From contig JAHLWT010000149.1 in assembly GCA_019057775.1 (NCBI GenBank), positions 1 to 36,639 of the forward strand: DNA of 36,639 nucleotides. The letters run 5' to 3'. Under the pieces are notes generated by a model, which worked only from the letters and a program-made list of their open reading frames with translations, had not been told where the DNA came from and searched no databases. Positions 1 through 8,302 of the stretch are shown here, one piece after another (positions within the stretch are counted from its first letter, which is position 1; every line of letters starts with the position of its first letter). Both the position numbers and the translations under genes were made by a program. The stretch comes from Promethearchaeota archaeon. Lineage in GTDB: Archaea > Asgardarchaeota > Lokiarchaeia > Sigynarchaeales > SOKP01.

Positions 1-192
1 TGTTCCTCCGCCTCTTTCTTTGCTAAGATTTCCTTCTCTTTTTTAGCTTGTTCCTCCGCCTCTTTCTTTGCTAAGATTTCCTTCTCTTTTTTAGCTTGTT
101 CCTTCGCCTCTTTCTTTGCTAACCTTTCTTTCTTTTTTTTAGCTTGTTCCGCCGCCTTTTTCTTTGCTAAGTTTTCTTTCTCTTTTTTAGCT
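1..192 (-). repeat. Four tandem 48-bp coding repeats
   Basis: Units at 1-48, 49-96, 97-144 and 145-192. The first two are identical over 48 bp and the other two differ at several positions. The period is 16 codons, so the reading frame is kept and each unit adds one E/K/A-rich helical segment. The array may continue beyond the window. Divergence grows toward the protein's N-terminus, which suggests that copies nearest the window edge arose most recently. Confidence 0.9.
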
Positions 193-395
193 TTTTCTTT
201 AGCTTTTGAAATCATCTCTTCTGCATATTTTACTCCATCGGACCATCCTTTTTGAACACAAATTTCTCTTGATTGGTTAAATAATTCTATCGCTCCATCC
301 CAATGCCCGTTGTTGAATTTTTGTTGCGCTTGATTTACAATATTTTGGTTTTGATTTTCCATTTCTTTTTTAACTTTTTGCTCTTCATTTGACAT
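1..395 (-). CDS. Repeat-rich coiled-coil protein, C-terminus cut by window edge
   Basis: Open frame starting at an ATG (393-395) and running off the left end, so only about 131 residues are visible. Residues 20-60 look like one TPR-type helical pair (AQQKFNNGHWDGAIELFNQS, then a KGWSDG turn). From about residue 68 the protein becomes an extremely charged Lys/Glu/Ala helix built from 16-residue units of the type EQAKKEKEILAKKEAE. Such sequences form long single helices or coiled coils. Function is unknown. A TATA-like element sits about 24 nt before the ATG. This frame was found by direct translation. The frame and start are secure, the role is not. Confidence 0.75.
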   Translation of the reverse strand, partial: MSNEEQKVKKEMENQNQNIVNQAQQKFNNGHWDGAIELFNQSREICVQKGWSDGVKYAEEMISKAKEKAKKEKENLAKKKAAEQAKKKKERLAKKEAKEQAKKEKEILAKKEAEEQAKKEKEILAKKEAEE

Positions 396-413
396 TTAAA
401 TCACGATTCACAA

Positions 414-423
414 TATTTATAAA
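414..423 (-). promoter_or_regulatory. TATA-box-like element
   Basis: Minus-strand TTTATAAATA, centred about 24 nt upstream of the ATG at 395. Archaeal TATA boxes lie about 25 nt before the transcription start, so this spacing would give an essentially leaderless transcript. Inferred from sequence only. Confidence 0.5.
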
Positions 424-637
424 ATAAAAAACTAATTGAGCAATTCTTTTAACATTTTTACTTTTATTTATCATCAATATTGGAAAAATAGAACTATTTA
501 AAATTATTTAAACCAAAAAGTGAAGTTTTATTCATTCTATTTTCATCCTTTTAATAATCACAACATAAAAATATTGATTGAACTCAGTAAAAGATATAAA
601 AAAATTAGAATAAGAAAATGATTTTTTTGTCAAAAGT

Positions 638-1018
638 TTATTCGTCCATTTCTAAAATGTTTTGTAGCTGTTTTATCTTAATTCTCTCGGAAATGGTTAG
701 AACTTTCTTTAATTTCTCGATAATTGCCTATTCAATTGGCATTTAAATTTTTTTTGTTGATAACAAAAACTCTTTTGTTTTTATTTCATACACACCATTT
801 ATTCTATGTAACTCCCAGAATTCTTGATGTTGATCTCCAAGATATAGCAAAACTCTTTAAACTGATATAGGTGTAAAACGGAAAAATAAAGTATATAAAG
901 GGGTTCGACTTATCCAACCATTAAGAGTTATTTGTATATAGAATTCTCCAGATTCACAAGGTAAATAAATTGGACGCATGCCCTCGATTCGCACTTCAAG
1001 AAATGTAGAATCAATCAT
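638..1018 (-). pseudogene. Decayed gene with three in-frame stops downstream of hdrB
   Basis: One minus-strand frame, 127 codons long, begins with an ATG that overlaps the TGA of the upstream HdrB gene (ATGA overlap, 1015-1018). It reads as protein-like sequence interrupted by TAA (857-859), TAA (743-745) and TAG (728-730) before a final TAA (638-640). Segments include MIDSTFLEVRIEGMRPIYLP, then LGDQHQEFWELHRINGVYEI, then EKLKKVLTISERIKIKQLQN. The last piece resembles the start of a winged-helix or PCI-like domain and is preceded by an in-frame ATG (740-742), so two adjacent genes may have decayed here. The family is not recognised. Intact homologues in relatives would settle it. Confidence 0.55.
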
Positions 1019-2034
1019 TCTTTAGTAACAGATTCAAAAATCTCTTCCAATCGAGGTGTTTTTCTCCTGAGTGTTATGCAGCGTTCTTCTTCACATCCAC
1101 GAAGCATTGCGATTAATTCATTTAAGTGAATAACGGGAATATCAAATTGTTCGTTATATAAATTTGCAATCCCCTTTCTATATTCAGGCTTTTCGAGAGA
1201 ATATAGGCATGTAGGGCATGGTACGAGAATGAAATCAGCTCCTACATTCTGAACACTTTTTAATTTCCGATAAGTAGTGTATAATGATTCAGGCAAATTA
1301 ATAATACGTTGGCTCGCACCCCAGCCACAGCATAACTCTCTTTCTTGATAATCAACCGGTTCACCCCCAAAAAGGGAGATTAATTCTTCTAATTTTGTTT
1401 TATCTTTTAAAAGACTTTCTGGAGTTTTTTTATCCCTTGACAAATTTAGATAATGACATCCATAATGAACTGCTACTTTAAAACCTTTCAAATCAAATTT
1501 CAATGAATTTACAACATCATTTCTTATTAAATATAGAAAATCTAAATCATGGACTAACTTTAAGTTAGGCTTTTCTAGGATTTCATATTTACCAGGATAA
1601 TTACCTTCTTTAAAGGTTGTATTTAATTGACTCAATATTTCTTGGGTTTTCGTTTTTACTTCATTACTTTTTAAGAAGTCGCGTCCTCTAAGGAGAGAAT
1701 TATAACAACCGTTGCATGGAACAAGGACAATATCAGCTTGTTGGTTCATTTCATTCAAATTCCTCTCATTAATAGCGGCGAACTGAGCCCTTGTGATTAA
1801 ATTTCTTTGAAAAAACGTTCCACTGCAGCATGATTGATTAGTACAAGTAGGTGCATCAATGTTTAGATCTGCTAATAAATCTTGGATACCCCATCTTACT
1901 CCGGGATAATATCGTTCCAGACAAGCATTAAATAGACATAATCTCTTATCCCTAAAAAATTCTAAAGGATTTTCAGGAAATTTTCTTTCTATTTCCTCCA
2001 AGTCTAAAGCTAAACTGTCTTCTTCTATTTCCAT
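1015..2034 (-). CDS. hdrB: Heterodisulfide reductase subunit B-like protein
   Basis: 339 residues with two CCG (cysteine-rich) domains, the hallmark of HdrB, which holds noncubane [4Fe-4S] clusters and reduces disulfides such as CoM-S-S-CoB. Domain 1 has Cys33 or Cys38, Cys69-Cys70 and Cys107-x2-Cys110 (VPCNGC). Domain 2 repeats the pattern with VHYGCH, a CCGWG pair and VPCPTC. The N-terminus has about 30 extra acidic residues before the first domain. It follows hdrC by 38 nt on the same strand, giving the usual hdrC-hdrB order. No HdrA, hydrogenase or formate dehydrogenase gene is in view, so electron donor and substrate are unknown. HdrB-like subunits also occur in non-methanogenic thiol/disulfide and fumarate-reductase-like complexes. 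Confidence 0.88.
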   Translation of the reverse strand: MEIEEDSLALDLEEIERKFPENPLEFFRDKRLCLFNACLERYYPGVRWGIQDLLADLNIDAPTCTNQSCCSGTFFQRNLITRAQFAAINERNLNEMNQQADIVLVPCNGCYNSLLRGRDFLKSNEVKTKTQEILSQLNTTFKEGNYPGKYEILEKPNLKLVHDLDFLYLIRNDVVNSLKFDLKGFKVAVHYGCHYLNLSRDKKTPESLLKDKTKLEELISLFGGEPVDYQERELCCGWGASQRIINLPESLYTTYRKLKSVQNVGADFILVPCPTCLYSLEKPEYRKGIANLYNEQFDIPVIHLNELIAMLRGCEEERCITLRRKTPRLEEIFESVTKE

Positions 2035-2072
2035 TATAGTAAACTCAAGTTATTTTATCTTATTCTTTTTTT

Positions 2073-2573
2073 TTATTTTTTTTTCTTACTGGCTTTAAAC
2101 ACATATTTTATTCTGGCAAAATTACAAATTTCATTAATTTCGTCAATTCTTTGTTGAGATAAAGGTTCACCTAAAGGTTCTTCCACAACAATTCCAGAAG
2201 TGAGAAATCTTTCGGACATTTCGACATATTTCCTGAGATCAGTAAATCTGGGACCAAACCCTTTTTTAAAACTTTCATTCCTCAAATTTATAATGAGTAA
2301 TGGGATATTAATGCCCTCTCTTGGACATATTTTTTTACACTTATCACACAGATAACAATACCAAATATCAGAGTCTTTTAAAACACTTTTATCGCCACGA
2401 AGAACCTTCTGGATAATTTTTCTTACATTAAATTTTGAAACTCTTGATGCGGGACAAGCACCTACGCACTTACCACAACCTACGCAGCTAATAATGTTTT
2501 TATTTTCAATCACATCTTCTATAAGCTCCTCATAAAACTCCCAGTTCCAATCTGAATCAGAATAAATATTCAT
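2073..2573 (-). CDS. hdrC: Heterodisulfide reductase subunit C-like ferredoxin protein
   Basis: 166 residues with two ferredoxin-type [4Fe-4S] motifs: Cys30-x2-Cys33-x2-Cys36-x3-Cys40-Pro (CVGCGKCVGACP) and Cys73-x2-Cys76-x2-Cys79-x3-Cys83-Pro (CYLCDKCKKICP). Spacing and length fit HdrC, which passes electrons from HdrA to the CCG clusters of HdrB. The tail (KKGFGPRFTDLRKYVEMSER) matches the helical C-terminal part of the family. It lies 38 nt upstream of hdrB, so the two are almost certainly one transcript. No transmembrane segment is present, so the complex should be soluble. Confidence 0.88.
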   Translation of the reverse strand: MNIYSDSDWNWEFYEELIEDVIENKNIISCVGCGKCVGACPASRVSKFNVRKIIQKVLRGDKSVLKDSDIWYCYLCDKCKKICPREGINIPLLIINLRNESFKKGFGPRFTDLRKYVEMSERFLTSGIVVEEPLGEPLSQQRIDEINEICNFARIKYVFKASKKKK

Positions 2574-2693
2574 TTTTCTTAATATAATACAATCTTATTT
2601 GTTAAAAAAATCTAGGGGTTTCTCCTCATAAGTAAAAATCTTAAAGAAGTGATAAAAAAAAGAGTATTTAGTGACATAAAAAAATTAATTAAG

Positions 2694-3449
2694 TTATTCT
2701 TCTTCTAATTTCAATAATTTTCTGAGCCATTTTGGGAGCATGAAACCAAGATAATAGAATGTGCTAGACAACATCATGAACAATCTGAATATTATTAAAG
2801 TCGGTGGTGTTAATGGAAGAAATCCATCTCCGATTGCACCTATTGCAAAGAAATTAAAGGATAATATAAGAAAACGGCCTTTCCAGAGAGTTACAGGATT
2901 ATCTTTTATTTTTAAAGATGCTATTGAAAAATCATTCCCCGTAATTGTACTAACCAATAGTGAAAAAGCTAGAAAAACTAACACAAAACCTTTATAGTCG
3001 ATATCAACTGGACTCCTTTTGAAACCGATCAATCTTTCTACCGGAGCACCTGGAGCAACAAATAGAAAGACAATCAAGTAAATGTAAAATGCTATTGACA
3101 AACATATTGTTATCCATATGGCTATTCCTTTTTGATCCTTGTGTAGCGCAGGCATGTAAATTTGCAACCATGCATATAAAGCAATAGGAGTTCCAATGGT
3201 CCCTATAAGAACATAAACAGGGTACACAATTTCTTCTTTTGTTATCAACCAATAAATATATCCTAAGGCACTAGGATACCACGGAGACATTATAAATATT
3301 ATTGCGAAGAAGAAATATAAAAGCACCTTTTTCTTTAGCTTTATGGCTTTGATAAGTACAATTAATCCATACATCCAAGAAATAGAAACCGTTAAAACAG
3401 CAAATATTCCGGAAAGCTGAGTAAAATTATCCAATTCAACAAATAACAT
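2694..3449 (-). CDS. Seven-helix membrane protein, paralogue A
   Basis: 251 residues from the ATG at 3449. The frame is open upstream only to a TTG at 3479. The ATG is preferred because it has an AGGT element 8 nt upstream and the resulting N-terminus (MLFVEL) lines up with the neighbouring paralogue (MLELEL). About seven hydrophobic segments lie near residues 12-33, 41-65, 75-97, 108-132, 153-170, 189-211 and 218-240, ending in the positively charged tail LPKWLRKLLKLEEE. Shared blocks with the gene at 3579-4334 include SPWYPS/SFPWIP, TPIALYAW/IPIALLAW and YLGFMLPKW/YGGFLLPRW. The family is not recognised. Topology resembles sensor-type seven-helix proteins, but no retinal lysine or ligand motif is evident. 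Confidence 0.75.
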   Translation of the reverse strand: MLFVELDNFTQLSGIFAVLTVSISWMYGLIVLIKAIKLKKKVLLYFFFAIIFIMSPWYPSALGYIYWLITKEEIVYPVYVLIGTIGTPIALYAWLQIYMPALHKDQKGIAIWITICLSIAFYIYLIVFLFVAPGAPVERLIGFKRSPVDIDYKGFVLVFLAFSLLVSTITGNDFSIASLKIKDNPVTLWKGRFLILSFNFFAIGAIGDGFLPLTPPTLIIFRLFMMLSSTFYYLGFMLPKWLRKLLKLEEE

Positions 3450-3578
3450 ATTTAAATACCTAAATAATATTAATTTCAATTAACTCGATATTCTTTATTT
3501 CTTCTAATAAATGGAGTTAATATCGGTATCCTATATTGTTTAAGTATAAAATATTAAAAAAAAAGGAAAAAATAAAAA

Positions 3579-4334
3579 TTATTTAGTAAATAGCTCTTTC
3601 ATCCACCGTGGTAAGAGAAAACCTCCATAAAACTCGAGAGCACTGAAAATTAACATTATTCGAACTATTACAACCATAATTGATAATAGAGGGGCAGTAG
3701 GGTCTTCAAAAATCATTCCGAGCGATGCATCCAAAAATGCTGCTACTGTAAAAGTAATAAAGGCTGCACGTAATAATTTTCCTTTTAATCTGATCTCACG
3801 AACTTCTGATTTAACTGACTTCTTTGCGAATATAACGCCCGTGATTAACATAAATAGAATGATAATCACTAAATAAATAGTTATAAAAATATCAAAGTCA
3901 ACAGTAAAAGGGCGAATCGGATTAATAACTCCTATTAAATCGAGATCAACAAAGAATAAAGTAAAGAATGTAATCTCAAATATGATGGAAAAAAGCCCTG
4001 TTAAAATCACCGCCATTTTCTGTTTTTCTTTATTAATCATGTCTGTATAAGCAATAATCCAAGCAAGTAGAGCAATAGGTATAAACACATTTCCTATTAT
4101 AAAATATAACCCTACTGGAAGCGATCTCTGGAAGAAGATAATCATTATAAACGAAATTGAGTCTGGTATCCAAGGAAAGCTTATTCCAATCCACGATATG
4201 CCAACGAGGACGAATAATCTCGATTTATGTGTGAAATATTTAGATAAGATTGTAATACCAATAATTAGAGAGATTATCACAAATATCAAGGAAAAGGACC
4301 CTTGTAATATATCTACTAATTCAAGTTCCAACAT
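3579..4334 (-). CDS. Seven-helix membrane protein, paralogue B
   Basis: 251 residues, exactly the length of its downstream neighbour at 2694-3449, with the same order of seven hydrophobic segments (about 12-31, 39-68, 75-96, 106-128, 146-170, 186-208, 215-240) and the same landmark blocks. These are a Pro-containing turn after helix 2 (FPWIPDS), PIALLAW in helix 3, KGKLLRA before helix 6, and GGFLLPRWMKELF at the end. A strong AGGTGG ribosome site precedes the ATG. The pair is separated by 129 nt and looks like a tandem duplication that has since diverged strongly. No catalytic motif is visible and function is unknown. Confidence 0.75.
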   Translation of the reverse strand: MLELELVDILQGSFSLIFVIISLIIGITILSKYFTHKSRLFVLVGISWIGISFPWIPDSISFIMIIFFQRSLPVGLYFIIGNVFIPIALLAWIIAYTDMINKEKQKMAVILTGLFSIIFEITFFTLFFVDLDLIGVINPIRPFTVDFDIFITIYLVIIILFMLITGVIFAKKSVKSEVREIRLKGKLLRAAFITFTVAAFLDASLGMIFEDPTAPLLSIMVVIVRIMLIFSALEFYGGFLLPRWMKELFTK

Positions 4335-4458
4335 TAACCACCTATTTCCTTATTAATTTTTTATAAATTTGATGATCGTAATTAGATTTTGTACTTTATA
4401 TAGTTTTATTTATTATAATAGGAAAAGAAAAAAAAATGGACTATTTCCTTGTTCTATT

Positions 4459-5547
4459 TTAGACTATTTCATAATTAACTTCTTGAGTCTGAGAATCTAA
4501 CTGTTCAGTTAGTAATTTAAGATGGGTTATGTATTCATTTAATGAGATCTCATGATTATTATATCTTTTTACTAACCTCTTTATAATGTAGGAAGGATAG
4601 AATTTAATGAAATGTACATCTGAAAAACAATAAACATACCCTTTTGCTTCAAATATGAATTTCTTATCAAGTAGTTCATTGAATAATTCTTCTTTATTAT
4701 TGAGAATATTCAAGCAATCAGTTATCGAGAGATCTTTTTCTCTTAGAGTTTTAATTAATAGAAATACATCTTTGTTCAGAAGCACTGTTTGAATTATAGT
4801 TTTATTTTCAATATCAGAAATGTTATTGTACCCAAGATAATAGTTCTTCAAATTCTCTTTATATTTTCTGAAAATACTTTGTTCCAATTGGTTCTGTGGT
4901 AATTTTTTAGGAGGGATCCTAGTACATGAGAGATCTTTAATCAAAAAATAACATTCTTTTCTACCAGGTACATTCTTTTTTATTATTAAATTCTCACGGA
5001 TAAAAGAGATAAGAATCAGATCAATATTTATTGTAGAAAATCCATATTCTTGCCTTAAAATGTTTGTTAACTCCGTTTTTGATATAACCCCATTTCTAAG
5101 TATTTTAAGAATCGTATTTTTGATTTTGTCCCTGAAAAAACTTATTAAATCTTGTTCTTCACCCCGTTTAGGGTAGTTTTTTATTGTATTAAACGCTTCA
5201 GAAATTGTTCTAGTAATTTTATTTGTATTAATTAATTCAGTTAAATTCTTACTAATGAGAGCTAATATATCTGGAGATTCTTTAATTAAATCTCCGATAA
5301 CATTATTTTTTTGAAATTCTAATAAGAAAAAGTAAATTTCCCCTTCGAATCTTTGAATGATTGAGAGATAACAATTCTCACTATCCTCAGGGGTAAATTC
5401 TATCATTGTATTTTCTTTATCTAGTTCATGTCTAGCCCAGATCTTTAAGAAAATTTCTTTCGTGGGAAATGGTTTTTCTGGAGGATATTGAATTATTGGT
5501 TCTGGTCCAGTTTGCTTATTCCAGTGAGTTAAAATAATCCTTTCCAT
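4459..5547 (-). CDS. Longin-like N-terminal domain plus winged-helix protein
   Basis: 362 residues. The N-terminus (IILTHWNKQTGPEPIIQYPP) followed by a beta-rich stretch (CYLSIIQRFEGEIYFFLLEF) and a long amphipathic helix to about residue 110 has the strand-strand-helix pattern of longin/roadblock folds, which Asgard archaea have in large numbers. Residues 140-205 read as a winged helix (KILRNGVISKTELTNILRQE, then a YGFSTINIDLILISFIRENL helix and a basic wing). A second winged-helix-like region may lie near 260-320. No membrane segment is seen. A role as a sensor or adaptor that controls transcription or binds a small GTPase is inference. The domain call is by pattern only. Confidence 0.55.
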   Translation of the reverse strand: MERIILTHWNKQTGPEPIIQYPPEKPFPTKEIFLKIWARHELDKENTMIEFTPEDSENCYLSIIQRFEGEIYFFLLEFQKNNVIGDLIKESPDILALISKNLTELINTNKITRTISEAFNTIKNYPKRGEEQDLISFFRDKIKNTILKILRNGVISKTELTNILRQEYGFSTINIDLILISFIRENLIIKKNVPGRKECYFLIKDLSCTRIPPKKLPQNQLEQSIFRKYKENLKNYYLGYNNISDIENKTIIQTVLLNKDVFLLIKTLREKDLSITDCLNILNNKEELFNELLDKKFIFEAKGYVYCFSDVHFIKFYPSYIIKRLVKRYNNHEISLNEYITHLKLLTEQLDSQTQEVNYEIV

Positions 5548-5733
5548 ATATAACTATGATATAGTTTATTAATGATTATAATGTTTTCGCTTCTATAATA
5601 ATTCATCTGTTTAAACGCAATCTAATATTTTTTTAGATGATAAAGTCACATTATTAGAAAGAATTATCTACATTCTTAAAAATTTGGACTAAATGAGTAT
5701 AGATGTAGAAGAAAATACTCGTTAAAAAAAGAT

Positions 5734-5985
5734 TCAGTTAAAAAAATGAGGGTATGTCTGCTCAATCTTATTTAATGTAATAGTTAAGAAATTGAGAACG
5801 TCTTCATTATTATTTGACCTGATATTATCAATCACGTTATCTAAAATAGAATTTCCGAGAGAGATATCATCTTTTGTATAATGTTTTTTATCTTTGAATA
5901 ATATAGAGAGCTCTTCTTCTAACCACTCCAATTCTTCTATCAAATTATCCTCAATCAACTTTTCGTAATCTCCGCTAATTCTCAT
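5734..5985 (-). CDS. Small acidic helical protein of unknown function
   Basis: 83 residues, predicted mostly helical and acidic (LEWLEEELSILFKDKKHY). The ATG is preceded by a good GAGGA ribosome site 6 nt upstream, which supports a real gene. The C-terminal half (LDNVIDNIRSNNNEDVLNFL) resembles the end of the 58-residue protein encoded at 6219-6395 (Ser-Asn-Asn followed by a Leu-rich helix), so the two may be distant relatives. No known domain is recognised. It stands alone, 186 nt upstream of the longin-like gene. Confidence 0.6.
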   Translation of the reverse strand: MRISGDYEKLIEDNLIEELEWLEEELSILFKDKKHYTKDDISLGNSILDNVIDNIRSNNNEDVLNFLTITLNKIEQTYPHFFN

Positions 5986-6218
5986 GATATTTCCTCATAA
6001 CTTTATATTAACTTCATTAGATAGTAACTAAAAATTCAAATTTATAAATGAACGCAAAAAGAAAAATTTATATGTCATTGTTACGAACAAACTTTTATTT
6101 GTACACAAAAAAAATTCAATTGTGTATAAAAAAATAAAAAGTTCATGGAAGATTCTAAGTATTCAATCCATTTATAGAATGGGAGAAGAAATTAGTCTTT
6201 ACTATAACATAAATATCT

Positions 6219-6395
6219 TCAATTTTCTAATGTTTTAAAACAGTGTCTGGTAAAGATTTTTGAGAGTTTATAAAGAGCCTGTATGTTATTACTACTGATT
6301 GCAGTATTAAGTGTTTTATAAAATTCAGTATTCCAATCCAATTCATTAAAATCTTTAATTTCTATTTCTTGTGGTGGTTTATCATCTTCCTTCAT
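6219..6395 (-). CDS. Very small hypothetical protein (58 residues)
   Basis: Open frame from ATG 6395 to TGA 6219, found by direct translation. It starts MKEDDKPPQEIEIKDFNELD and ends HCFKTLEN. Composition matches neighbouring genes: acidic N-terminus, then an amphipathic helix. There is no clear ribosome site. Its tail has the same Ser-Asn-Asn plus helix pattern as the 83-residue protein at 5734-5985. It could be a real small protein or a remnant of a longer one, since nothing in the sequence fixes its function. Confidence 0.4.
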   Translation of the reverse strand: MKEDDKPPQEIEIKDFNELDWNTEFYKTLNTAISSNNIQALYKLSKIFTRHCFKTLEN

Positions 6396-6518
6396 GTGTT
6401 ATGTTATTCACATTAACATTAAAAATAGAAATAATATCACTATAATACCTTCAGACGTAATCTAAGAATGAATAATTTCAAATGAAAAAGTTATGGGATG
6501 AGGGGAGTTAGAGGATTA

Positions 6519-7349
6519 TTACTTCTTTTTTTCTTGTTTCTTTTTTTCATAGTATTTCGCAGTGAAGAAATAGGCTAAAAACATCACTACTAAAATGCCC
6601 AAAACAGCTAATAAAATCCAGTTAAAAACTGCCGCTTGGGATTCAATTAATTGCACATCTGAAGTATCAATGGGAGGGTTGAAATTTAAGAGGTCACCCC
6701 AAATGGAATAAAAAAAAGCCCGAAATATGGACCCAATCAAAGTTCCAAGAGAATATTTCTTTACATCTATATCAACTAAGCCAGAAGCATAGGAAATAAC
6801 ATCAAACGATATAAAAGGAATAAATCTTGAAATAATAATTACCTTAATACCATATTTTTGGATTAGATCATCAGCCATATCAATTGCATTTTCTCCAACA
6901 AATTTTTTAACTAAAGGTCTTCCTCCTTTTTTACTCACATAAAAGCACAATAAAGCTGCTGCCATAGAACCTATTATGCCCAAGAAACCTCCTAAAGCCC
7001 ACCCCCAAATCATCCCTGTTGCTAATAGGACTATTTCAGAAGGGATTGGGACGAGTAAGCCCTGAATCGCCATTACGGCTATAAAAAGAAATATTCCAAT
7101 AAATCCTAATTCATGGATAGGATTTACAAACCATTCTGCAACAAGAGTAAAAATAAAGGTTTTGTCAACAAAATAATTATAATATAGTAAGACTATAGAA
7201 ATTATAATTAGAATAATAAATATGATAATATAGAGAATCGTTTTCTTATCAAGCTGAGAAAAATCGAAAAGATTTCTTACGTAATTTTTAAATTTCACTT
7301 TAAATGATTGTTTTGTATCTCTGTCTTTTTCTATTTCGTTTATACCCAT
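6519..7349 (-). CDS. DedA/TVP38-type (VTT domain) membrane protein
   Basis: 276 residues from ATG 7349 (an upstream TTG at 7358 only adds three residues). After a basic N-terminus there is a membrane segment near residues 35-57, then a VTT (SNARE-associated Golgi) domain. It shows the re-entrant loop with PIPSEIVLLATG, a small-residue helix (GGFLGIIGSMAAALLCFYVS), and the signature SRFIPFISFDVISYASG, which carries the conserved Arg and Pro. A last helix precedes the lysine-rich tail. VTT proteins move or scramble lipids (bacterial DedA/PopT; eukaryotic TMEM41B/VMP1). It is divergent from the GDPD gene, and two lipid-type enzymes follow on the other strand, which fits a role in membrane lipid handling. 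Confidence 0.82.
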   Translation of the reverse strand: MGINEIEKDRDTKQSFKVKFKNYVRNLFDFSQLDKKTILYIIIFIILIIISIVLLYYNYFVDKTFIFTLVAEWFVNPIHELGFIGIFLFIAVMAIQGLLVPIPSEIVLLATGMIWGWALGGFLGIIGSMAAALLCFYVSKKGGRPLVKKFVGENAIDMADDLIQKYGIKVIIISRFIPFISFDVISYASGLVDIDVKKYSLGTLIGSIFRAFFYSIWGDLLNFNPPIDTSDVQLIESQAAVFNWILLAVLGILVVMFLAYFFTAKYYEKKKQEKKK

Positions 7350-7449
7350 TCTAATCAAAATCTTAGTAAATATTAAGTAATATTAGTAATTTTATTTTAC
7401 ATAAAAACTATTTTTTTCACTGCGTTTACAAATTAAATCATCTATAATT

Positions 7450-8172
7450 ATGAAACCTTATGTATTCGGTCATAGAGGAGCATCTGGTTATGAAATTGAA
7501 AATACAATTTCATCTTTTCGAAATGCAGTAGAAATGGGAGCGGGGATAGAGACAGATATTCAGCTGACAATTGATGGTAAATTGATTTGTTTTCATGATC
7601 CTATAATTAAGATAGGATTAGCCCATTATTACCCTAGTAAGTTAACGTATGAAGAGCTTAGACAGCTAACTTTTGAAGACGGTAGAATAATCCCCTTATT
7701 AAGAGATGCATTTGAAAAAAATTATGATAATATCCGATATAGTTTCGACATTACAAATAGGAAAGTTGGATTAGAACTTCTACGGTTGGTTGAGGAATAT
7801 AAACTTATTGAGGCAATAGAAATCTCTGATAGACGTATAGGCCTCCTTTCTTATTTAAGGAAAAATAGTAATTCAGTTAAATTAATTAATACTCAAATTG
7901 GGAACCTCACCCGGATCAATAAGAAAACAATTAATATTGATAGATTAAAAGATCATCACATTTCTATAATAAACTTAAGATGTAGCAGAAATGTTGAAAC
8001 TCTCTTTAAAGATATCATTGATAATGGTTTAAATTGCTATATCTGGAATGTAAACAGACCGAAAAGCATGAAAAAAGTTCTAAAACTAAATTATAAAGAT
8101 AAGATTGTTGATGCTATATATACTGATTATCCAGATAAGTTTATTGAGTTAAGAGAAAAACTTCTTAAATAG
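7450..8172 (+). CDS. Glycerophosphodiester phosphodiesterase family protein
   Basis: 240 residues covering one GDPD TIM-barrel domain, which cleaves glycerophosphodiesters to glycerol phosphate and an alcohol. Visible active-site set: His8-Arg9-Gly10 (GHRGASG), Glu17 in EIENT, Glu34 and Asp36 (ETDIQLTIDG), and His49 (CFHDP). Later strands YSFDIT and CYIWNVNRPKSMKK match the family, including the Trp-Asn-Val-Asn block before the final TDYPDKF helix. There is no signal peptide, so it should be cytoplasmic. The start is leaderless or near it. It is probably read separately from the PAP2 gene 130 nt downstream, but both act on phosphoesters of lipids or their breakdown products. Confidence 0.9.
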   Translation: MKPYVFGHRGASGYEIENTISSFRNAVEMGAGIETDIQLTIDGKLICFHDPIIKIGLAHYYPSKLTYEELRQLTFEDGRIIPLLRDAFEKNYDNIRYSFDITNRKVGLELLRLVEEYKLIEAIEISDRRIGLLSYLRKNSNSVKLINTQIGNLTRINKKTINIDRLKDHHISIINLRCSRNVETLFKDIIDNGLNCYIWNVNRPKSMKKVLKLNYKDKIVDAIYTDYPDKFIELREKLLK

Positions 8173-8302
8173 AAATAACACATGAGATATTATTATGTTG
8201 ATTAAAGGGAGGATTAATTAGAATTTAATATTATCAACACTTAAAAATATTCAATTAAACCGTTATAAATGATATTAATTAACAAATGGGAAAGATTGTA
8301 TA

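Noticed and set aside
1..192. CRISPR-like repeat array
   Set aside because: The 48-bp units have no spacers, keep a reading frame and encode a charged helix.
728..730. TAG as pyrrolysine in the relic
   Set aside because: Two TAA stops interrupt the same frame, so decay explains it without recoding.
2761..3252. Open frames opposite the seven-helix gene
   Set aside because: Shadows of the gene on the other strand; no homology pattern or ribosome site.
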